Of a stretch of DNA of 64,000 nt, positions 20,588-32,194 are shown one piece after another. The DNA comes from Ephydatia muelleri (Eukaryota; Porifera; Demospongiae; Spongillida; Spongillidae). The notes under the pieces were generated by a model, which saw nothing but the letters and a program-made list of their open reading frames with translations, was not told the origin of the DNA and did no database searches. The position numbers were made by a program, and so were the translations under genes. The stretch spans positions 12,953,126 through 13,017,125 of the forward strand of contig JABACO010000006.1 of assembly GCA_013339895.1 (NCBI GenBank), written 5' to 3'. Positions within the stretch are counted from its first letter, which is position 1, and every line of letters starts with the position of its first letter.

Positions 20588-21458
20588 ATGTTGAGTTTCA
20601 AAACATGTACGAAAGCACCTGTGCAAGGTGGTCGAGGGTATGGTGGTGGTGGTGGTCTAGTGGAGGTGGAGGGTAGGGTTGTGTGGGGAGGAGGAGGAAG
20701 ATATGGAGGAGGATATGGAGGATATGGAGGAGTGTACATGTATGAGGAGGACAGGTGGAGTAGAGTTGCTGATGGTGGTGAGTATGGGGGCACACTAGCT
20801 GTGTGTGGTAGAAGGCTTGTGTGGGTTGGAGGTTGGAAGAATGGTGTGACGAGTAAGAAGGTGAAGGAGTTGAGAGGAGGGAGATGGTCGGTCATGCCAG
20901 ACATGTTGGTAGGGTGTTGTAGGTCCTGTGTAGTAAGTGTCAGTGGAGGTGGTATGGTGGTGATGGGAGGGAGAGGTGATGGAGCGCCCTTGAATGATGT
21001 TCAGGTGTTTGATGGCGGGACACAGACCTGGCACAGAGGACCATCACTTCCTAAGCCATGTAGCCTCATGTCAGCAGTGGTCCATGGGGACGTGGTCTTC
21101 GTGATGGGAGGTGAGGGCATGGACAGAGCAGTGTGGTGTGCCGACATCCGTGACCTGGTGAGCCACTGAGCATTGTGTAGCATCTCTGTCCCTTTGTTTA
21201 GCGTGTGTGTAGCTGACGCGCGGACACACACCACGCTACTACACACTCACGCGCACACACGCCACACACCTACGAGTTCACGCTCAACGTGAACCTACGC
21301 AGACAGCCTACATACACGCACGTCCATCCACACCACACACTAGACGTGGACGTGCGTGTCTCTGCGATGGAGAGACACGCGCACGTGAAGCGTCTCCATC
21401 GCCCACACACAACGGACGCGCTGGCGTTGAAGCTTGTGTGTGTGTGTGTGTGTGCGTG

Positions 21459-21536
<78 letters not shown>

Positions 21537-21791
21537 CATGAGCACACACCACACACAGATGTCTTAACACCATGTGTATGTGTACTTTCCACACATATGC
21601 CCACATACACCACGGACGCACTGGTGTTGAAGATGTGACTGTGGTGTGTGGTGTGTGTGTGCTTCATGAGCACACACACCAGTGCTGTACTCACGTGCAC
21701 ACTACTACCAGTGTATTCACTGTTGTACACACATGGCTGACACACACCACACACAGATGCAGCTTGTGTATGTGTACATACCATACAAATG

Positions 21792-21822
<31 letters not shown>

Positions 21823-24800
21823 AGCTACATCTGGTACATATGCTCCAAATGTGTGTGCACACTCACATGACCACACATGACACATCTCCACCTATTTCCA
21901 CCACACATGCACACACACACACATTCACCAGACTTTTGCAGACACCCATAACACACAGCAATCTGTATGGAGAGAGGTACCAGATGTACCATACAAGTGG
22001 TCATCTGTATGTGTTGTCGATGGTGTGCTCCTTGCAATTGGGGGAGATGGCAAGGAGTATAGATCAAAGAAGACCTCTTCCATCTATGGCCTCCACCTTG
22101 ATGAGAAGAAGTGGAGGCATATAGGAGACATGCCATTTGCATGTTCTATGGTGGACACACTGCTGCTGTCAGGAGGAGGGCTGTTTATGGTGGATGGGGA
22201 CACTCAACAGGTCTTGAAGATTACTGTACAAGGTAAATATTTCTGTACTGGAATTGAAATTGAATTAATTTGACTATTTGCAGGTCTTGCTAAGCTCTTC
22301 CCCATCGTACCAATTCTAAAAGTATCCGACAAGAGCCAAAAAGAAGCAGAGAGCCAAAAAGAAGCAGATGAAAGGTACATGTATGGGGATAGTGTTGGAA
22401 CCAGTGTATGTGCAGTGAGTGGATTGAGAATTGGGGGATTGGACCTGGTGAAGTGGGTTGGTTGTATTACATCAACTCTTCAACTTGTGACTTGACTTTA
22501 CGTTGTCACAACTGTGCTCTAACTTACGGATTGTTTGTCGAAATATCTTCCACTGCCTTGGTGCATTTTAGTGTTAGTGCAAGTAATATGGTACAAAGTA
22601 CAGAATCACAGTCTCAACTATTATGTGGGTAACTGTGTACGTAAGATGCACTGTACACATGACTTAGGTACCTCACAGGTGACTATTGAGCTGTTTTCTC
22701 TTACTATAAGGGGTTAAAAGATTTATTTGTTGTGTGGTGGGGACATGTGTGTACTGATGCAATATGAAAGAAGATGTCAGCCTTTTTGTTTGTGTTATTA
22801 ATTCAGGAGGCTCTATGAGGAGGCCATGACCAAGGGATATGTGGAAACTTCAGTGACCAAGTGTCTCATCCTTGGAGCAGCCGGTGTTGGCAAGACTCAC
22901 CTCAAACACCTCCTTCTCAAGAAGGGCCCTCCACAGCAACGTGTCAGTACAGGACTGGCTGACAACCCTGTTCGAGCCATCTCCTTCTCGCTGGCTGGTG
23001 TAAGTGTACAAGAGGAGGGTGACTGGTTTGTGGTTGAAGATGACCAGGCACTGTTGAAGGTTGTGGGTGGTACCATCAGAGATGGTGGTGTCTCCATGGC
23101 AACATCCTTGGACAAGGTGGTTGGCAGTTTCCCAAAGATGGCCATTCATGTGTCTAGTGATGGAGCTGGTGCACTTCACCCTGACCCCACACCTGCTGCT
23201 GTCAGTGTTACCACGGATACCAGCCATCAGAGCAGGGCTGTATCCATAGAGAAAGAGCTGATTCATCACATCAACCACTCCTCAGGTAAAGAGATGGTTC
23301 ACAGCTAACCACCTTCACCTGTACAATCTCTCTGTGTAGGCAAGGAGAAACTGTTTGGTGTGAAGTGGATCCAGTTCATTGACAGTGGTGGTCAACTTCA
23401 ATACCATGATATCCTTCCATTGTTTGTTCAGAACCCTGGTGTGGCTATATTTGTTTTGAATTTGTCTGAAAAGCTATCTCATCAGCCAGCCATTGAGTAC
23501 TATGGAGCTGATGGCAAGCCTGTTGGTAAAGCGTATCAATCATCTCTCTCACACCAACAGATTCTTCAGCACTGCCTTGGGGCGATGTGCTCACAGGATG
23601 TTCACCCTTTGATCATCACCGTGGGAACACATCGAGATGCTGCAGACAGGTGCTCAGAATCCATCAAAGAGAAAAACCAAGAGCTCATGAAATTACTGGC
23701 TGCAGACAGGTTTTGTGTGCTGTGTAATGGAGAGGAGCTTACAGAGGCAATATTTCCTGTGAATGGCAAAACCCCTGGGGTTGAGGACAGGCATGTTGCT
23801 ACGGTACTTAGGCAGAAAATTGTATCCATGTGCCCAAAGCTAATAAAGATGCCAATAGCATGGTTCGGACTGGAGGTTCTTCTCCAAAGGTCATCGCATG
23901 GTGGCATCTTGAGTCTTGTAGAATGCCAGGTGTGTGCCAAAAGCTTGCACCTTGAGGGAGATGCATTCTTAGCAGCCTTGCACCATCTTGTCCATCACAA
24001 TATGTTCTTACATTACCCAGAGGCTCTTCCCCAGACAGTGTTCTGTGATCCCCAGGTAGTACTTACCAAGGTGACTGAGCTAGTGGAATACCACCACAAG
24101 CTGAGGGATTGTCCGGATAAGGGTGTGGCAGCTGAGCGTGGTCTAGCCAAGTTCAGGGATCATGGACTATTGTCAGTGGAGCTCCTGAACAAGTTTTCAA
24201 GGCACTACACAGAAGGTCTGTTCACTCCACAAGATATGTTGAAGTTATTGGTGAGTGTTGGAGCCATTGCAATGATTGGTGAGGGTGGCGTGTACTTAAT
24301 GCCTGGTCTGCTGCCCCACCTGGACTCTGGTCAAGTGTCCAAGTACTATCAACAAGGTGCCTCATTGATAATCACACCCACCCAGGGCTGTATTCCCAGT
24401 GGTCTGTTCTGCTGTCTTGTGGCCCATCTTTTATCCCCTTCCAACCAATCGCCTTGGAAGGTGTGCATGGAAGGGGACAAGCCTTTGTGTTTGTATCGCA
24501 ACTGCATCACATTTCAGCTTCAGCACACAACAGAACTGGTGACCCTAGTCGACATGTTCTCTTACATCCTATTGCACGTTGATGAGATGTCCATTGAAGT
24601 GTGTAGAGAGATAAGATGTTGTGTTCACAGTGGCATCAAGAGTGCATGTGGAATACTCAAGTACCAAGGTGACCAGTTTGAAGATGCCTTCATGTGTCCA
24701 GGAGCTAGATGTACCTCAGACCCTTCTCATGTAGCTGTAGTTGTGTCCGAGAAGAGATGGGTATGTAGTATTCGAGGGCGCCAGAAGGGAGACCTGAGTG

Positions 24801-25223
24801 AGGGTCAGTTGATGTGGTTTGGTGAGAGTGGTGTCAGGAGACAAGATCCCAGTGCATCAGGTGGGTGATGTGTGTGGTAAATCATGTGATCACTATCTGT
24901 TCCATCTCTGTACAGATCCTGTTTTCTTGGACAGTGAGCCATCATTACAGCACCTCCTGGACAAAGTAGCAGCTGTGATTCCTCACAAGTATGAGTTGAT
25001 TGGACTTCAACTTGGTCTCTCACTAGCTGAGCTCCAAGTGATAGGCCCTCGTCACCCAACCTTGGAGGAACACCACAGAGCATTTGGTGAGATGTTTGGT
25101 GTGTGGAGGAGACGTGGGTCAGTTCCTTACTCCTGGAGGACATTGATCGATGTGCTGAAGAGCACCAGTGTTGGTGAAGTCAGGCTATCTGATGAGTTGA
25201 CCTTCTGGATCACACACAAGTGA
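20588..25223 (+). CDS. Kelch - Roc GTPase - COR - Death domain protein
   Basis: Six exons: 20588-21157, 21959-22232, 22284-22374, 22807-23285, 23340-24860, 24916-25223. All have GT-AG borders and the lengths sum to 3243 nt, exactly 1081 codons, so the model is intact (1080 aa). Residues about 30-280 form kelch blades (VMGGEGMDRAVW, LLAIGGDGKEY); a Gly-rich loop lies near the N-terminus. A charged linker (DKSQKEAESQKEADER) leads to the GTPase: P-loop GAAGVGKT at 335-342, switch II DSGGQ at 486-490, G4-like THRD at 568-571. A COR-like region follows to about 970 and a Death-fold domain ends the protein (LIGLQLGLSLAELQVI, then WRTLIDVLKS). This is a ROCO-type signalling protein, probably cytoplasmic, where kelch would bind a partner, Roc-COR would switch and Death would recruit other Death-domain proteins; pathway inferred. 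The start follows an acceptor at 20576-20577, so a 5' non-coding exon is likely. Confidence 0.9.
21170..21958. repeat. GT/CA-rich intron 1 of the kelch-GTPase gene
   Basis: Contains a long (GT)n run (about 21472-21534), a (CA)n run (21790-21821), and three spaced copies of an imperfect unit with CATGAGCACACACC and GTGTATGTGTAC. The long open frames here on both strands are products of the dinucleotide repeat. Confidence 0.9.
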
Positions 25224-26144
25224 CCTTGTCATCAGTATCTGTAAACAGTGTGTTGTATTGCTATGTAGAAGTATGTGTGTGTGCTTTGTTGACTCTGTTT
25301 AGGATAGGATACTGGTTTACATTACATGTGTGTGTGTTTGTATATTAGAGGCTTGCTGAATGAATTGGAATGAAATGTCTGACATCTGTGAGTGATACAA
25401 AATTAAGATCTACTGGCACCAATAAGAGATGGGTTACCATGGCTACTTATAAGCAAGGGATTTGTTGGCATAATGTCTCTGGCAGTGTAGGGATGACCTG
25501 GCTGGTCTGTCTCTAGTGTACACATGCACACAACACAGCTACATTCAGTCAGTGTTGGCCACACATGTTACAGCAATGGTATGTTCACACTATGTTGCAC
25601 ACACGTGGCCCTGGGTCCATGTCTGAAGAGGGTAGAGGAGATGGTGTGGAGGTAGACCTGGTCTCTAGATATGATGGATACCATCTCTATCTGATAACTG
25701 CTAAAGACAAGTTGGGGATATGATAGGTGCTGATGTTGCTCTCTCTGGCAGTGCAGGGGACTGGAGTGGTGGGTGCTAGGACCAAGCTGCTAACATCTCT
25801 AAAGAATGCTCACCTGGATTCATCCAACCATTTTGAACCAGTTGCTGTAGATACCTCAACGTCACGTTTTGTTTTTGTACAAGCTAGTTATAGCTGTCAT
25901 TAATTGAATGATGCAAATTGTTAATAATTTATGGAAATCGAAGTGTTTGTACGTGAACATGCGGGTTGTAAAGTGGGTTCGAATGTGTCCTTTGTAGCGC
26001 GGTCATGCTGATCCTGGACCTCGTGACGTCGACCCCATCTTCTGCATTACATGCAGGGAAATCAGTACTCCCTGGAAGCAGCTGGTATGTCATTGACGTT
26101 GTACTATACACGTATGATCGGTTCATCAGCATGCCGCGCACAAC
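25224..26144. other. Intergenic, no gene seen
   Basis: Downstream of the kelch-GTPase stop. No AATAAA close by, no frame with recognisable homology and no element ends found. Confidence 0.6.
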
Positions 26145-26533
26145 GGGCTATTCCATAAAATAATTGTACACCCCTACTGATGACCCAAAAAAGTTGTCCA
26201 GAGGGGGTCCAATGGTAATGTCCTAGGGGGATGTTCTATTGCAGTGAGATGTGTCCAGAGGGGGTCCAATGGCAATGATGGCAATGTCCTAGGGGTGTCG
26301 CACAGTGAGATGTGTCCGGATGGGTTTCAAAGGTAACGCACTAGGGGGTATCCTGCATCAGGATGTGTCCAGAGGGGGTTCAATGGTAATGTGCAGGGAA
26401 GTGTGTCCAGAGGGGGTCCAAAATTAATGTCCTGGGGGGGGGGGGGGGGTATGGTGTAGATGCTTTATGTTCTGGGGGGATACGTTGATTTTAGTCATCA
26501 GTAGGGGTGTACAATTAGATTACGGAATAGCCC
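26145..26533. mobile_element. MITE with ~40-bp TIRs and internal direct repeats
   Basis: 389 bp. The left end GGGCTATTCCATAAAATAAT is continued by TGTACACCCCTACTGATGAC; the right end is its inverse, with three mismatches. AAC flanks both ends (26142-26144 and 26534-26536), a possible 3-bp target duplication. The interior is a five-fold repeat of GTGTCCAGAGGGGGTCCAAT-type units, with a G-run near 26434-26448. No coding capacity. Confidence 0.8.
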
Positions 26534-27325
26534 AACCTGAAACGTCACATGCCGCCATAAGACTTACACTACTGATGGAGGGGGGATGGGGGAGTTGGGG
26601 AAGGGCAGGGATTGTGGATATCATGTAGGTAATTACTGATGCCCATATTCTGATAGGAGTAGAGAGAAGCCATGGTGTGGATTCTTTTGGTGTGTCCACA
26701 CTGCAAGGTGGCTGGCACTTGGGCTAGTTCTTGCAGGTCACTACTTGACATGCCAAAAGTCAGTAGCAATGCTGCACGCTTGTTGCATTGCATCTAGTAA
26801 TCAAGGTCATCCCCATGGCTTTACCTGTGCTGGTATGATGCTGCCATGTCAGTTGTGCAAGTTTGAAGAGAGAAGCAGCAATACATCAGCTACACAGCAT
26901 GGTACGGTTTCCATATGTATCAGTGTGCATTATTTGGAATGGTGATTAGTAGTAGTCTAGTAGAAGAGTCTATGTGTCTCTCAAATTGTTCATGGGCTGA
27001 AATTATGTCCATTTGATAGACTAATAACACTCAACTCAGTCCTACCCTAGTGGCCTGATCGGGTGTACGTGGGTGTAGTTATGTGGTGAGGTGCATTATT
27101 TGGAGCTAATGTTGTGAATTGGTTCACAGAAGATGGAACACACTCCACACCAATAGTGACCCAGGGCTATCTGATAAGGGTGCACTGATCTTGGTGTAGG
27201 TGTCAAACTTGCACTGACATCACTACACACAACACACATAATGTGTGCAAGTACAAGTGTGTAAATGTGTGTACATGTGTTCATCTGTGAGAGTGTTCAC
27301 ACATTGCACCCCTCCTTGTCATGTT

Positions 27326-27425
27326 CACTGGTGGGGCTCCTCCCCATCCAGCACTGGTGGGGCTCCTCCCCATCCAGCACTGGTGGGGCTCCTCCCCATC
27401 CAGCACTGGTGGGGCTCCTCCCTCT
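27326..27425. repeat. 26-bp minisatellite, ~4 units
   Basis: Unit CACTGGTGGGGCTCCTCCCC plus ATCCAG, near-identical copies. Confidence 0.9.
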
Positions 27426-27599
27426 TAAGCACGGAGAAGATGAGTAGCAATGGCATGGAGGACTGATGTGATTTTTAACTAAATTGATGCTACTTTAATA
27501 CTCTCCATGTGCACATAGCATGATGGGTGAACATCAATGCCCCACCCCTTCCCCTCCCACTCTTCCCCAGTCCTACCTCTTACAACCCCCCATCTTCCT

Positions 27600-29296
27600 A
27601 CTGGACCACACTACGTTCCAATCGTTTCTTCTGTCTTCAGAAGAAGAAGTCCAGCACCCTCATGAACACTCTGGACTCCCTTAGGACAGCCAAGTCTTCA
27701 CTTCTCTTATGTCATCGCCGTGGGAACCAGTGAACAGGAGATAGAAGCTGACTGGGCGTGGCTTGAGGAGAACCTGTTAGGAGTGCTAGGTGAGAGAGGA
27801 GAGGGGAGGAAGGGAGTAGGAGGAAGAGGAGGGGGAGGGAAGGAAGGGGAGGAGGGAGAGGGATTCATAATATTCAATCCATCAACAGGACTATGGGATT
27901 AGTTTTATCAGTGACAATAACAATGAGGATTGTGGCATTCCATTTAATGACTGACAGGATGAGAGACCACATTGATAGTGCAGGGCACCTCCTCCCCCTC
28001 TAGGTACCTTTGGGGATGATGTACAGGCCATGGACTATGTGCAGGCCAAGATAGAGAGTCTGGTGACCCTGATGGAGACCGAGGATGCCAGCATCAAGCA
28101 CTTCAACCCTGAGAAGATGAGGTTTCGAGACATGGAGCAGAACTTCAGGGCCCAGTTGCCCATGCCCAAGCGAGAGAAGCTAGTCAACTGTGAGTATGGG
28201 TCTGGGGAGGAGAGGGAAGGCCTCTAGGTGTGGTCACAAGAGGGCATGGTCACTAGAGGGTGTGGTCACCAGAGGGCGTGGTAACCAGAGGGTTGAATAA
28301 GAGCTTTGACATTTTGTATTGTAGAAGTGTTTTTCAAAACTGCCCATTCGGACGAAGTAGTGCGTGTGTGTCATGTTCTATTCAAAGTAAAGTATCATTC
28401 AAATGAGAAATACAAGTTACCAAACTGCTTTAACATTGGTCTTTGTACTTTTATGTGCTAAATACATGTGAGCTATCAGTGTGGATCACCTCTTTGCCTT
28501 CAAAAACACACTACACTTGTTCACATCCACACATGCACACACTCCTGCACACGTACACATCCACACATGCACACTTACACATCCACACATGCACACTTAC
28601 ACATCCCCACATGCACACTTACACATCCACACATGCACACTTACACATCCACACATGCTCACACACATGCACACTTACACATCCACACATGCACACTTAC
28701 ACATCCACACACTTGCACAGATGTGCAAGTGTGTGGATGTGTAAGTGTGCAGGTGTGTGAGCATGTGTGGATGTCCACACATCAACACAACAAACAAGTG
28801 TCTTGTTTCAATGACAAACCTGGAACATTCTCTCTTCATGCCCCCTCCCCACCTGTTGCTATAGAAACTAGAGCACCAGTCAACATGGCTGCCGAGTACA
28901 TCACACTGACCACACCCACCAAGGCCCATCATGTGTTTATAAACATCAAGTAAACCTTTGAACTGATCAATGGAAACTCTGACCAAGATAGCCATACAAG
29001 AGTGAGTGTGTGTTGTGTGAGTGTGATAAGAGTGAGGAGAGTGAGGAAGGAGATCGTGTGTGTGTGTCTGTGTGTGTGTGGCTGTGTGTGTATGCTTGTG
29101 TGTGTCTGTGTGTCTGTGTGTCTGTGTGTGTGGCTGTATGTGTGTGTCTGTGTGTGTGTGTGGCTGTATGTGTGTGTGTGGTGTGCATATTCAAACCATT
29201 AGGTGAATGAGTATATCATGTCCCTAATTGGCAGGGTTCTCCTCGGAAGCACAAAGAGTGATAGCCGATCGTATCTCTGCTCTCAGGAAAGCAAGG
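27600..29296 (+). pseudogene. TBC1D8/TBC1D9-like gene, 5' portion, broken
   Basis: Exon-like pieces follow the N-terminal order of TBC1D8/9 proteins. 27620-27789 encodes NRFFCLQKKKSSTLMNTLDS, then, after a frame change near 27700-27706, VIAVGTSEQEIEADWAWLEE and NLLGVL. 28004-28189 encodes GTFGDDVQAMDYVQAKIESL and ends PMPKREKLVN at a donor. 28865-29001 encodes YITLTTPTKAHHVFINIK, then a TAA and a one-base shift before METLTKIAIQE, matching the end of the first GRAM domain. A possible further exon lies at 29235-29296. The exon for the main part of the GRAM domain is missing between 28190 and 28864, where CA-rich repeats stand, and no TBC (Rab-GAP) domain is in the window. This is a decayed or partly deleted host gene; sequencing error could explain some, not all, of the breaks. 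Confidence 0.6.
28520..28790. repeat. CA-rich 22-bp repeat with a long inverted repeat
   Basis: Units of ACACATCCACACATGCACAC plus TT. At about 28690-28750 the array reverses: ACTTACACATCCACACACTT plus GCACA is followed after two bases by its exact inverse, and the symmetry continues more loosely to about 28640 and 28775. Confidence 0.85.
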
Positions 29297-29479
29297 TGTG
29301 TGTTTTATAATATATGTATGTGTGTTATGTGTGTGTGTTATGTGTGTGTGTTATGTGTGTGTGTTATGTGTGTATTATGTGTGTGTTATGTGTGTGTGTG
29401 CGTGTGTGTGTGTGTGTGTTGCTTTGTCATGTGAGCTGTCGTTGTATGGATGTTGACAGATATGAACATATCTTGTCAA

Positions 29480-31285
29480 TGTAAGACCACTGGGCTAGAT
29501 GTGGGCTACCATATCTGTGTAAGACCAGAGGGCTAGTGTGGGCTACCATACCTGTGTAAGACCACTGGGCTAGTGTGGGCTAACATACCTGTGTAAGACC
29601 ACTGGGCTAGTGTGGACTACCATACCTGTGTAAGACCACTGGGCTAGTGTGGGCTACCATACCTGTGTAAGGCCACTGGGCTAGTGTGGGCTACCATACC
29701 TGTGTAAGACCAGAGGGCTAGTGTGGGCTACCATACCTGTGTAAGGCCACTGGGCTAGTGTGGGTTACCATACCTGTGTAAGGCCACTGGGCTAGTGTGG
29801 ACTACCATACCTGTGTAAGACCAGAGGGCTAGTGTGGGCTACCATACCTGTGTAAGACCACTGGGCTAGGTGTGGACTACCATACCTGTGTAAGACCACT
29901 GGGCTAGTGTGGACTACCATACCTGTGTAAGGCCACTGGGCTAGTGTGGGCTACCATACCTGTGTAAGACCACTGGGCTAGTGTGGGCTACCATACCTGT
30001 GTAAGGCCACTGGGCTAGTGTGGGCTACCATACCTGTGTAAGACCACTGGGCTAGTGTGGACTACCATACCTGTGTAAGACCACTGGGCTAGTGTGGGCT
30101 ACCATATCTGTGTAAGGCCACTGGGCTAGTGTGGACTACCATATCTGTGTAAGGCCACTGGGCTAGTGTGGGCTACCATACCTGTGTAAGACCACTGGGC
30201 TAGATGTGGGCTACCATATCTGTGTAAGACCAGAGGGCTAGTGTGGGCTACCATACCTGTGTAAGACCACTGGGCTAGTGTGGGCTACCATATCTGTGTA
30301 AGGCCACTGGGCTAGGTGTGGGCTACCATACCTGTGTAAGACCATTGGGCTAGTGTGGGCTACCATATCTGTGTAAGGCCACTGGGCTAGTGTGGGCTAC
30401 CATACCTGTGTAAGACCACTGGGCTAGTGTGGGCTACCATACCTGTGTAAGACCATTGGGCTAGTGTGGGCTACCATATCTGTGTAAGGCCACTGGGCTA
30501 GTGTGGACTACCATACCTGTGTAAGACCACTGGGCTAGTGTGGGCTACCATACCTGTGTAAGGCCACTGGGCTAGTGTGGACTACCATACCTGTGTAAGA
30601 CCCCTGGGCTAATGTGGGCTACCGTATCTGTGTAAGACCACTGGGCTAGTGTGGGCTACCATACCTGTGTAAGACCACTGGGCTAGTGTGGACTACCATA
30701 TCTGTGTAAGACCACTGGGCTAGTGTGGGCTACCATACCTGTGTAAGACCACTGGGCTAGTGTGGGCTACCATACCTGTGTAAGACCCCTGGGCTAATGT
30801 GGGCTACCATACCTGTGTAAGACCACTGGGCTAGTGTGGGCTACCATACCTGTGTAAGGCCACTGGGCTAGTGTGGACTACCATACCTGTGTAAGACCAC
30901 TGGGCTAGTGTGGGCTACCGTATCTGTGTAAGACCACTGGGCTAGTGTGGGCTACCATACCTGTGTAAGACCACTGGGCTAGTGTGGGCTACCATACCTG
31001 TGTAAGACCACTGGGCTAGTGTGGGCTACCATGCCTGTGTAAGGCCACTGGGCTAGTGTGGGCTACCATACCTGTGTAAGAGCACTGGGCTAGTGTGGGC
31101 TACCATATCTGTGTAAGAGCACTGGGCTAGTGTGGGCTACCATACCTGTGTAAGACCACTGGGCTAGTGTGGGCTACCATACCTGTGTAAGACCACTGGG
31201 CTAGTGTGGGCTACCATACCTGTGTAAGACCACTGGGCTAGTGTGGGCTACCATACCTCTGTAAGGCCACTGGGCTAGTGTGGCA
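29480..31285. repeat. 37-bp minisatellite, about 49 units
   Basis: Unit CTAGTGTGGGCTACCATACC plus TGTGTAAGACCACTGGG. Variant positions (GGCC/GACC, CCTG/TCTG, GGG/GAC) are shuffled between units, as expected from unequal exchange. It lies in what would be an intron of the TBC1D8/9-like relic. Confidence 0.95.
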
Positions 31286-31316
31286 GGGTTCTCCTCTGAA
31301 GCACAAAGAGTGATTG
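31286..31316 (+). pseudogene. Duplicate of exon start at 29231-29262
   Basis: GGCAGGGTTCTCCTC then AAGCACAAAGAGTGAT repeats the acceptor and first bases of the putative exon at 29235. The minisatellite is thus bracketed by two copies of the same exon edge. Confidence 0.7.
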
Positions 31317-31914
31317 TTAGGAGGATGATATCAATGGGGTTGGCTCTGGGATGCAGGTAGTATGTATTGTAGCTTTGGCAGGGTAGGTGTGTTGACAGTA
31401 AACAGGGTTTAATGGAGGGAAGTTGTGGTGTTTGTGTGGGTGTACCACAGAAGCACACTGCAACATGAATTGTCCAATGGGAAACAACCACCATTGGCCA
31501 TAGTGGTTTCACCCTTCTCTAAAGATCATGATCACCTGACAGTAAACAGAGTTTAATGGCAGGGCAGTTGTAGGTTGTGGGCTTGTGAGTTTGAACAGGT
31601 CATCTTCACTGGGTAATGGTTTAATCTTGGGTGCCACAGTATTCCCTATCTTGGGCCCTGGGGACATTCTGGTTGCTAGCCTTCTTGAACAGTCCACTTA
31701 TCGTGGTGCCTCTGTGAAGCTTAGTTGTGTCTAGCGATCTTGAACGTTCCTGGAAGAGAAGGCAAGAGGTCCATCCCATTACTGCTACTCCAATGGTCCT
31801 CTAGCCTTGCAGGCAATGCAATGCCACACCTACCCACAACCCAGGCCTGGGGACCAGCTCACCTCTCCTGTCCCACAGTCCCCATCCAAGCAGGGCGACG
31901 CCCAACCTTCTCCA
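31317..31914. other. No gene seen; short direct repeat
   Basis: GACAGTAAACAG.GTTTAATGG occurs at about 31393 and 31539 as a diverged direct repeat. Nothing else is recognisable. Confidence 0.5.
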
Positions 31915-32001
31915 GTAAGAGACACACCTCTCTCACATAACCCACACAGAACAAGGGACACACACCTCCCACATAACCCACACAGAACAAGAGACACAAC
32001 C
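31915..32001. repeat. 34-36 bp minisatellite, left part
   Basis: Units containing ACATAACCCACACAGAACAA and GAGACACACC. The array continues at 37435-37830 on the other side of the BEL/Pao element. Confidence 0.85.
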
Positions 32002-32138
32002 TGTGCGAGACGTTATTATTATTGTGTAATGTTATGTAACCATTATGTAATCGCACGTGTTAAAAAAAGGAAAGAAAAAGTTTGTTCGGAGTGTGGATCT
32101 ATCCGCGACGTGTCTTACGAAAAAGGGAGTTTTGTACA
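32002..32138 (+). repeat. 5' LTR of BEL/Pao element
   Basis: 137 bp, TGTGCGAGACG...GTTTTGTACA; nearly identical to 37299-37434. Confidence 0.95.
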
Positions 32139-32194
32139 TGGTCCTTCGAGCCGGGAAATCTGGAAGTGAGACATTCGTGGACTAGAAACTAAAA

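Noticed and set aside
22826-23308. Separate small GTPase gene beginning at the internal ATG
   Set aside because: Upstream exons join in phase and the full model sums to whole codons, so this ATG is internal.
29480-31285. CRISPR-like array
   Set aside because: Units are directly adjacent 37-mers without unique spacers, in an animal genome: a minisatellite.
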